NCBI GenBank assembly: GCA_021399435.1
Contig: JAJTUP010000006.1
Span: forward strand, 1,302,001 to 1,366,000
From: Diaporthe sp. PMI_573
Lineage: Eukaryota > Ascomycota > Sordariomycetes > Diaporthales > Diaporthaceae
Length of the DNA: 64,000 nt
Reading direction: 5' to 3'
Shown here: piece by piece, positions 57,501-64,000 of the stretch
Layout: each line of letters starts with the position of its first letter
Position numbering within the stretch: the first letter of the stretch is position 1
The notes under the pieces: generated by a model
What the model was told of the DNA's origin: nothing
Seen by the model: only the letters and a program-made list of their open reading frames with translations
Database searches by the model: none
Made by a program: the position numbers and the translations under genes

Positions 57501-59343
57501 CTGTGACATTGCTGTTATCCTTTTCTCTGATGGGTTGAGCAGGAGGCTGCGTGTTCTCTTGCAGAGACTCCGATGCAGTGTGCTCGAGCGAAGTAGCAGC
57601 TCTCGGGGGGGTTGAGGTTCTAGGAGACTGTCTCGCTCGTAACCCTTGCATGTGGCTGCTCTTAGGAGGACTCCGCTTCCTTCCAGACGAGATTTTATGT
57701 GCGCTTCCTGCCTTCGCCTCGACAGGTGTCTGCTCCCGGGATCCAAGCAAGTCCACATCATCATTCTCGTCGTCTGTCGCATCCATCTCCTGTCTCAGCG
57801 ATTCTAGCGTCTTGTTGATGAGCAAGCTTGTAGTCTCCCCTATCTCGGGCAGATCCGACGTCGGTGCGCCCCTGTTTCCTTGGAAAGAGGGCATCGTCTC
57901 AATACCAATCATGGTAAATGTGTCGGGATCTACAGTATTGTCTGTTGCATCTTCACTCCTAGCTGGTCGAAAATTGTGATGAGACTCGGTGTCACTTCTG
58001 TCATCGACGTCCGTCATGGGAGCGTAGTCGTCTGGCTCCCCCGGTAAAGGTCCTTGATCCTCTAGTTCCAAGGGTTCGTGTCGTATATTTCGCGATGCCC
58101 TAGGTGTCGCTTCGCTTCGACGCGATTGAACATCGCTCTCATCATCGCGGTCCATCATAGGTGCATAATCGTCGGACTCGCCAGGCAGAGGACCTTGGTC
58201 TTCCAGCTCCAGCGATTCATGTTCGGCCTGTGCATTGAAAGTTGGAGGCCCGTCATGGTGCGAATCCACGTCACTTCTGTCGTCCAAGTCCATCATGGGA
58301 GCATAGTCGTCCGGCTCGCCTGGAAGCGGCCCCTCATCTTCCACATAAGGATGTTGCTGCTCGAATTGGCCTTCATCAAGTGGCTCGAAGGATTCCATCG
58401 CCTGTTCTGCTGTTGAAGAAGGGTGTGTATCGCGAGGCGGGTCTGATAATTGAGCCAGAAAAGGGTCCTCCTCGTCAGCCTCTTCCTGGTGCGCAGCTCC
58501 TCCATCTTCACGGGCTTCCTCCAGCGAAAGGTGCTGGTTGGTGTCGTCTATATTTTCTGAAGAGAGCCGGTCGTAGCTCTGAGGTGGAGCTATGTCAATA
58601 CCAGCGGTGGTGAGCTCGTCGGTGTCATCCGCCTGGATAGACTTTTGGCGTTTTCGACCCGGTTTCTTAGTTGTAGAAGCCTCTGGCGGGGCGTGGCCAT
58701 CCTGATCTGATGGCGCACTCTCCGCTTTGCGCTTGCGTGGCCTGCCTCTCTTCCCGGGTGTTGGTTTTTCTATCGTTGCGGGTGCTTCTGATTGAAGAGC
58801 ATCACTGCTGGCAACAGGCGTGCCTCGTGGTCTCCCCTTGGGCTTGGGTGTCGGGGTGCCTTTCTTCTTCCTCTTGGCGCCTGCCGTCGCTGGCGTCCCG
58901 GGCCTGGTAGACGATCGCCTGCGCCTTCGTGGCGTCGGGTCGCCCTCATCGTCCGTCAAGCCTCTGAGTGGCACGGTCGTCGTGGTCGTCCGCGGTCCCC
59001 GACGCGGGCTTGGCTGGGGAGTTGGCGACCCAAACAGGAGTCGCCTCACGTTCGGGCCTCCAACACTAGCACGGCCAGGCTTCGTGATGGGATTGCCATC
59101 CGGGCCGGCCTCCACGGTGACGTAGATTGTCTGAGGGGTGATCTCGTTGCCGACATCGAGGGCGAACATGCGCTTCCGAGGCGAGGTTCCTGGGATTGCA
59201 GAGAATCGAGAGGAGGCGGCGCTCTGGAAAGGGCGACGCGTGGTGGACGGTGGAGGCGGCGCGACGGAACCAGGCGGGATGACTATCGACTCGTCGCCCA
59301 AGGGGTCGGGCGACGAGGGTAACTCGATTTCGAAGCCCGACAT
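54523..59343 (-). CDS. Large AT-hook chromatin-associated protein
   Basis: One 4.8-kb frame without introns encodes 1606 residues from MSGFEIELPSSPDP. In-frame ATGs upstream (to 59511) give less typical sequence. Basic AT-hook-like segments occur near residues 150-225 (PKGRPRGTP, GKRGRPRKRK, KKPGRKRQK), which suggests minor-groove DNA binding. Three acidic repeats of about 47 residues occur near residues 334, 379 and 426, each with GPLPGE-x-DDYAPM followed by a D/E-rich SD run. The middle is Ser/Pro/Glu-rich and probably disordered. The C-terminus is the only compact part: WSKRHWLLLDELLQAYRRNA, LDFQLRHSD, LLGKIVTSQGERMALEQWHL and ALAKRLFSLIVGED look like conserved helices. The protein is predicted to be nuclear. 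I do not recognise a named ortholog. It is convergent with RPN6. Confidence 0.8.
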   Translation of the reverse strand: MSGFEIELPSSPDPLGDESIVIPPGSVAPPPPSTTRRPFQSAASSRFSAIPGTSPRKRMFALDVGNEITPQTIYVTVEAGPDGNPITKPGRASVGGPNVRRLLFGSPTPQPSPRRGPRTTTTTVPLRGLTDDEGDPTPRRRRRSSTRPGTPATAGAKRKKKGTPTPKPKGRPRGTPVASSDALQSEAPATIEKPTPGKRGRPRKRKAESAPSDQDGHAPPEASTTKKPGRKRQKSIQADDTDELTTAGIDIAPPQSYDRLSSENIDDTNQHLSLEEAREDGGAAHQEEADEEDPFLAQLSDPPRDTHPSSTAEQAMESFEPLDEGQFEQQHPYVEDEGPLPGEPDDYAPMMDLDDRSDVDSHHDGPPTFNAQAEHESLELEDQGPLPGESDDYAPMMDRDDESDVQSRRSEATPRASRNIRHEPLELEDQGPLPGEPDDYAPMTDVDDRSDTESHHNFRPARSEDATDNTVDPDTFTMIGIETMPSFQGNRGAPTSDLPEIGETTSLLINKTLESLRQEMDATDDENDDVDLLGSREQTPVEAKAGSAHKISSGRKRSPPKSSHMQGLRARQSPRTSTPPRAATSLEHTASESLQENTQPPAQPIREKDNSNVTGVSSDELNADNDSFSDIPEEVFAAVEPQEMPRPARSPSEDELSMAVVPAQNSAPDSAHNQETIPVDSQDNEFADIPQSPPDRLEGSHADDGDFLQRSVSRSAQFWRRSSQSTQKSSPPHPTRSCSDSNRLLTPPDEPTSSSDQSNPATNQPNEEQNVLADGDNEIGSSPPEITTFDREDERPMQDSRRSSDTPTNRLPSIHLQPVQAREANAAIFPSQSAGPRPFLSPIVRVGERLQNILSDPPSPSARSSVLGSPFKGSVRKSSLDAPSDEEAVHRDTSSNTTLQNPPAPPESPKPTWTQSLFSLSHLKSLVTEGTKRITSPQVNVTQTWEDPFGPSSPSKDRGGSGRNSAFMERIRQASREGSVHSSRASVARATLGEVDDRSLSGDPAPRGLSSAWRGERSQKPGLLGSGVIPGQCHVGRLGGSDGAADEGPQATAADRLPEEPRTDDTLLQPVESETAETESIRYPQLHDEVVQEGEIQTQPKEDAMQIDEAPRDGDGSDDDIWAIEADRTASSPTAQKRANESINESFNAFARSGLSIDWGTRSTISQNLPPGRSPASKQSLRGGSHVVHENLEDYSLLDLHSGTDTQPSAKKLTPEPQQQPKRVDLSDFFSSSPNFIEREQRARTALKARSMARTSTESHAPQITWPGILHDTQAAQNQAQMQPSSDSRFSDELPTPARATDQPFGQDAMGHLSSESTPERPRLTQQRLAPRPSQNDAALFENWEVSSSRGPTERLHVSDPISDAQPSSPEAIERPSTPGDPEESSFEAPTLKPLPGRTMSPSKSCLRSPLKPKTPGRVVEFTSSTLSPMAQGQARTGPHAKSTTTTLGRPPTLSPRRSPRGKENQPSALKSYIHSSPRHRHLGSSQQRLQEEPADSPLSQTKWSKRHWLLLDELLQAYRRNALDFQLRHSDAVMASPKKRASSSLLGKIVTSQGERMALEQWHLDIVDAFRKEVGGWPEDALAKRLFSLIVGEDRRKSGLVPKRR

Positions 59344-60448
59344 TTCGGCGAAATCTCGATATGATCGCCGGCGGTGTCTCGACATACAATGCGCATTTGG
59401 AAGATCAAGATTTAGAAAAAAGATAGCAAGTAAAGGAAGGGTCTCGGTGGCCTCGCGATTGTGACGCGTTGTTTCCACGGAGACGGTGCGAAAAGACGTG
59501 GGCGTGGGCACGAGCGCGGACGGAGCGTGTACGAGCTGGTAAAGTAAGGCTCACGAATTCACGGGACTGAGAGCTCGTGCCAGGCCTTGTTTACACCCCC
59601 TCTACCGCATCAGGCTCAGCTGGCTGGTTGCCAGGGACCACATTTTCTGGCCTTGCCGTCGGCAGGGGGCCAGCAAGTAGCGCACTGGACGAAAGCGGAA
59701 CCTCGGCGGCACGGCGACTACCCACGTTTTGCCCCGCTTTTCCAGCACCTGCTGCCAGGGTCTTCCACTGGATCTGGGAGGCGAAATGATCTTCCTACAC
59801 TTGGTCAGCAAGCCTGCGAGCCCCGGAGTGTCGACTACTACATTGCTATGTACGGACTGGCGGGATGACCTCACTCGTCGAAAATCCGGGGCAAAAAGAA
59901 CATTCTAAAGATCCCCGTCATACGATTGTACTAGACACTGTACCGCAGGTACCTGCACAGTCATTTCTAATACTACCTGGGATGAGCCCCAATGAGCCTT
60001 GTATTAGTCAAATACTTGTCCGTCTTGGTCGAGTCCGACATTTCTCCATCCTCGTGCTCTCCTCATGAGGCGCCCTTCACAATGACGTGATCAACTTTGG
60101 TGCAAGACGGACAATTCCATTTGCAATTGATACCTGGACCAAAGGCCGAACTTACACGGCTGATTTGTCAGGTCAGATGTGAAGCTTCACGTATATATTC
60201 CACTTCAACGTCTACTGTTGGGTTGTCCGTAATAATATACATCACCAGAAAACAACGGACTATCAGAACTGGCACCACTGCTCTCATCTGCCTGTCTGCT
60301 CCGGCTCTATATATCTATCGCTCCCCCAGAGAGACGCTTGGCATCCTTTGCTCAACTTCTGTCAAGATAGTCTGAATTCCCCATATACTCTCCAATACTA
60401 CACAATTCCTACCCGCATCCATTCGTGAGGGAGACCACAGCCCCAACA
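59344..60448. other. Divergent intergenic region
   Basis: This separates the AT-hook gene from the CmcJ-like gene. TATATA-like sequence occurs near 60190-60200 and 60308-60314 on the side of the latter, with a pyrimidine-rich leader. No gene is seen. Confidence 0.5.
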
Positions 60449-61300
60449 ATGACCATCACGTCAAACGTTCCACGTGGACCAGTCACAGCCAAGCTGAACT
60501 ACTTCACCCCGCCGGCCGATGGCTCCAAGCCCTTTAACCATGTCGATACGCCGCCAGAGGGCCTTCCCCAGCGTAACTTCACGGACGAGGCCGTGGAGAC
60601 TCTCATCCACGACATCAGGGGGCACGAGGCTGAATACAACCTAGACAAGGATGCCTTCCAGGTCATCCAGAACGTCCCAGAGTCCAAGGAGAAGGACTTC
60701 ACCGACGATGAATCCATTCAAGCCAACTACTACCCGGAGCTCGAGGAGCTGCTGCTAAAGAACGTCCCCGGCGTAAACAGGGTCGTCTTCTTCGACCACA
60801 CCATCCGCCGCGCGAACCCCAACGCAAAGCGCGCCCCCGTCAACAGGACGCACATCGACCAGACCGCCGCCTCGGCCGAGATGCGCGTCAGGAGGCACCT
60901 CGGCGACGAGGCCGATGCGCTGCTGAAGGGCAGGTACCGCATCATCAATGTCTGGCGCCCGCTGAACAAGAAGCCGGTCGAGTCGTACCCGCTGGCATTC
61001 GCGTCTTCGTACAGCGTCGACGACGCGGACGTCATCCCTACCGAGCACCGTTATAACAACGGATACACTGGTTTTACGGCTTCTATTCGGGCAAATCCCA
61101 ACCAGCGGTGGAATTACTTGAGCGGGATGACTGGCGACGAGCGGTTGTTGTTAGAATGCTTTGATAGTGAGGCATTGAAGGAGGGCACGAAAGTCCAAGG
61201 TGGCAGGCTTCCCCACACAGCGTTCGAGGATCCAAGGACGTATCCTGACGCAGAAGGCCGTGAGAGCATCGAGGTCAGGGCGCTGGTTTTTGGGCCATGA
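60449..61300 (+). CDS. CmcJ/AsaB-like (7-alpha-cephem-methoxylase / GA4-desaturase-like) family enzyme
   Basis: A single exon encodes 283 residues. The family core is visible: VTAKLNYFTPPADGSKPF at the start, VVFFDHTIRRANP with NRTHIDQTA (the His-x-Asp expected for iron binding) and RYRIINVWRPLNKKPVESYP. A second His may lie in LPHTAFEDP, where the Arg-rich end VRALVF follows. In this family some members are 2-oxoglutarate- or iron-dependent oxygenases and isomerases in secondary metabolism (aspergillic acid AsaB, cephamycin CmcJ). Most fungal copies are uncharacterised. The ATG at 60449 in an ACAATGAC context was chosen. The frame extends a little upstream but without an ATG. Neighbours give no sign of a biosynthetic cluster. 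Confidence 0.88.
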   Translation: MTITSNVPRGPVTAKLNYFTPPADGSKPFNHVDTPPEGLPQRNFTDEAVETLIHDIRGHEAEYNLDKDAFQVIQNVPESKEKDFTDDESIQANYYPELEELLLKNVPGVNRVVFFDHTIRRANPNAKRAPVNRTHIDQTAASAEMRVRRHLGDEADALLKGRYRIINVWRPLNKKPVESYPLAFASSYSVDDADVIPTEHRYNNGYTGFTASIRANPNQRWNYLSGMTGDERLLLECFDSEALKEGTKVQGGRLPHTAFEDPRTYPDAEGRESIEVRALVFGP

Positions 61301-61499
61301 AGAATTGGGAAGCAACCGGGGCACTGCAGGGCGACGACAGACAGACTTTTTCAAATTGGAAGAATAATCGATTTTGGCAGAGTAATGCGTCTAGCGCAGG
61401 TTATTCAATGCTCGTACCTTTTTTCTCGGGTGAAACAAGTTTCCTCATGCTCGCGTAACGTCCCGATGCTCCTATTTTTGTCCTGGCCAGTCATAATGC

Positions 61500-63143
61500 T
61501 CAGCCTCGTCTGCCTCTTCTAGTGTTGCTTCCTTGACGGCTCATAGCCACTCCGCCAGAGTTCTGACGGCTCATTGGGACGCCAGCCATGGCTGGTGCTT
61601 GGAGAGAGCTTGGGCCCGGCTCGCCACGCACGTTGCTAACTTCAACTTTGAGCTCTGCACGGAGATCATCTGTGCTTGGCCGATCTCCCTGCAGGTAGGC
61701 AACAAACTTCTCCTCACGTGGACCTGCGGCAACAGCCTCGAGCACTTTTCGACCGCCGTTGGGGACGTCAAAGTTCGACCCCACGCCGTGAAGCTGCTCA
61801 TACTGGCGCAGCACAGAAATGGCTTGCAGGTCAGCAAGAGCGTCATCCTGCGCAAGAGGAGCCGGTCCGCTGGCCTCAGTCATAGGCTTTGCCTTGTTGT
61901 AGGGCGCGGGTACGATCGGCGGGAGCCTGGGTTCCTGGGCGTCAAGCCTCTCAAGGTTGCCAGGCAGCTCGAAGTTGGCAAGCGCCTCAATTCCCACCAA
62001 TTTGTTGTCGTAGAAATTGGGGTTGTGCGTGCCGCCTCGCGTACTTCTGGTTGCGTGCGAGACCTGACGCTCCATAACGGGTGCAGAAGGGACGGAGTCG
62101 GTGCCTTCTTCGCCTTCCTCGTGTTCCTCCGGACCGCTCTCCGAAGGCGATGAGACCACACCGTCCTTGGATTTGTGTCGAAGCATGTACTTGTGGGCAG
62201 CAAGCGCAGCGTTGTTGTAGGTCATCGACAGCTCCTTGTCGGTGAAAAGCTTGTCGATACTGTAGATTGGGCCGGTGCTCTTTCCGAAGCGCAATCTGTC
62301 ACTCTGCCAGACAGGGGTGATGTTGTTTGTATCCAGGGTCCGTCGTTGAGGCACTGGCGATCCATCGTCATCATTGGCGTTCCTCTTTCTCTTTTTGTTC
62401 TCTGAATATCCGGGCATTTCTTCCATCTCTCTCCTAAGTCGGGTGGTTCTCTTGCCATGCGTGCCCCCGGGGCTAGCAGGGTTGGTCATGCTGAACTGAT
62501 TCGGGTGAAGAAGCAATGCAGACGCATCGCTAATCTCGAGTGCCTCCTTTTCTTTGCTGAGGCGATATTTCTTGCCTGCTATGGTATTGATCAAACGATC
62601 GCGGACGGTGGAAGCCAGTGAATGATGCTCTCGCCTTGCCTGGAGAACTTTGTAATTGTACACATTTCGATGTTCCTGACATTTGCGGTCGTATTCAGCC
62701 TGGCAGATTTATTAGCCCACTTGTGCGTTGCATCGGCGGTCTCAGCTTGCACCGCATACCTTGTGCTTGGTGATTTCGTAGTCACGCTCCTCAACAAGGT
62801 CTTCTATGTCATGGACAAAGTCTCGAAACCTTGGGCCAGCCATCTCAAGTAGAGTCCGCGCAGTAGCGGGGTCTGTGTTTCCCAGCAGGGCGGGATCGGT
62901 TTGCTCCAGATCGAGGGCCTCGAGAGGGCGTTCGCAGTAAGGGTCAACTCGCATTATGAGGTTGGTATCGAGCTGGATCTTTTGCAATTGCTCGCGGTAG
63001 GCAGTGTCGCGGCCTCTCGAGAAGTTCTCGGACATCTGTTGAAGTCGGTCGTGTAAGAGTTGGCGCTTCCTCTCGCGCTTGGATTCATTGCGAGCTGGAG
63101 GAGCAGCCTCATGCGGCGCTGACACAGCTGAGTTCGTAGCCAT
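61500..63143 (-). CDS. Sds3/Dep1-like subunit of the Rpd3 histone deacetylase complex
   Basis: Exons 62760-63143 and 61500-62699 (intron 60 nt, GTATGC to GCCAG) give 527 residues from the ATG at 63143. Residues 20-190 form a long, charged coiled-coil-type region: KRERKRQLLHDRLQQMSENF, YREQLQKIQLDTNLI, RFRDFVHDIEDLVEERDYEI and LASTVRDRLINTIAGKKYRL. This ordering resembles the Sds3-like family (yeast Sds3 and Dep1, human BRMS1), which scaffolds Sin3-Rpd3L. The downstream part is disordered, with a conserved NNAALAAHKYMLRHK helix and an Arg/Gly tail. The frame stays open upstream of 63143 to a good acceptor (TCTTACAG, about 63283-63290), so a 5' exon upstream is possible. It is convergent with the CmcJ-like gene. 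Confidence 0.6.
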
Positions 63144-64000
63144 CTTGTAGTCGGGTCTGGAGACAACCTGTCTGTTGTCTTTGGAAAGGACGGGGCTCGA
63201 GGGTCTTGATCTTGTAAAGGTGTCGTATGTCGCTGAGGAAGAAGCGAGTTGGTGGGGATTGCGACCGCGGACAGCCTTCCTGTAAGACAAGTCCGGGTGG
63301 TAGGAGTGAGTGACTTATGAGCTCGTTGTCAGTGGATGCAACGTGCGAGCCGAAGTGCAAGAGGCGTTCTTCAGGATTCAGTCCTGCGTTGTGTGCTGGA
63401 GGGGGTGGTTGGAAACAGGCAAATTCAAGAGAACGAGGACATATGAGAAGAACTCCGGAAACAGTGCAGTAATGCGGGAGGAAGTCAGAGTGTTTCCAGC
63501 CGTGGTAATCTAGAACAAGACTTGAACTGCCGGCTCATGCTCGCAAAGGAACATCCAATTGTCTAAGATGGGAGTGGAGAGTCGGAGGTGAGGAAAACGC
63601 AGGCGAGCTCAGAATACTCCATCTCGTAGGTAGGTGACCAGCCGGGGGGGGCTGGTCAGGGTCACCCGGGCATCATTGCGACCAAGGCTCGACTGCCTCA
63701 CTACCACAGTAGAGAGCTACAAACTCCTTAGTCAATGCCTGAGGCTTTCATTGGCTGCGAGACCCATGGCAACGGAGGATCGGCTGACTTAGGTCCGTTA
63801 TCGAAAGTGACGTACCTCGGCGATAGCGAGTCCAAGCCCCACGGCGACTCTTGCGACCAGACCCCAAGCAGCCAGTCGTAAGCGACTTTCTGCAATGCGA
63901 GAGCTTGAACTCCCGATATTCGTCGCAACATCAGCAGCACAAGGCGCCACGGTCTGGGAGTGCTTCTGTCCGCCTCTTTTCTTTCCTCCTCACCTGCCCA
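63144..64000. other. 5' flank of the Sds3-like gene
   Basis: This may contain an untranslated or short coding first exon of the minus-strand gene. A 70-codon minus frame at 63728-63940 (VQALALQKVAYDWLLGVWSQ) has no recognised family. Nothing else can be supported up to the window edge. Confidence 0.4.

Noticed and set aside
60425..60448. Extended N-terminus for the CmcJ-like protein
   Set aside because: The extension begins with GTG, not ATG. The ATG at 60449 has a good context and matches the family start.

Overview
The window is nuclear DNA of a filamentous ascomycete, most likely a Sordariomycete. The genes carry short (about 50-250 nt) GT-AG introns with CTAAC-like branch points. The proteins are fungal in type (Ssn6 corepressor, GH72 glucanosyltransferase, GFA and CmcJ-like enzymes, fungal MFS families). 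Coding DNA is GC-rich and the gaps between genes are long and rich in simple sequence. I saw no bacterial operon signals, CRISPR array, rRNA or tRNA gene.

Layout. 1-1642: 5' part of a LisH/WD40 protein of the TBL1/Sif2 type (minus). 1643-5153: no gene. 5154-5946: a decayed NSA2 (ribosome biogenesis) pseudogene. 6324-8025: an F-box-like gene with an apparent frameshift (minus). 9221-10523: TMEM115-like Golgi membrane protein (plus). 11594-14480: Ssn6/Cyc8 TPR corepressor (minus). 14481-23039: 8.5 kb with no supportable gene. 23040-24452: ribosomal protein L3 (plus). 25296-25902: small NuiA-like protein (plus). 26388-28241: anthranilate synthase component I (plus), with a GCN4/CPC1-type site upstream. 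28410-29278: GFA-domain zinc protein (minus). 30610-32655 and 34591-36407: two MFS transporters (drug/polyamine type and myo-inositol type, both minus). 37069-38575: RGS protein with three C-terminal membrane helices (minus). 38576-42430: no gene. 42431-44289: GPI-anchored GH72 enzyme (plus). 44969-46933: kinase-like protein with degenerate catalytic motifs (minus). 48896-50051: SDR dehydrogenase (minus). 50717-52364: SOF1 (minus), divergent from RPN6 at 52779-54179 (plus). 54523-59343: large AT-hook protein (minus). 60449-61300: CmcJ/AsaB-like enzyme (plus). 61500-63143 or beyond: Sds3/Dep1-like deacetylase-complex subunit (minus).

How the genes fit together. Most are housekeeping genes and do not form a pathway cluster. 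Several act in transcriptional repression (Sif2-like, Ssn6, Sds3-like, possibly the AT-hook protein), and three concern ribosomes (RPL3, SOF1, the NSA2 relic). I see no biosynthetic cluster and no clear new system. The best leads are the NSA2 pseudogene, the frameshifted F-box gene, the kinase with lost catalytic motifs, and unusual splicing in the Sif2-like and anthranilate synthase genes. All exon boundaries were set by hand from splice consensus plus protein-family continuity.
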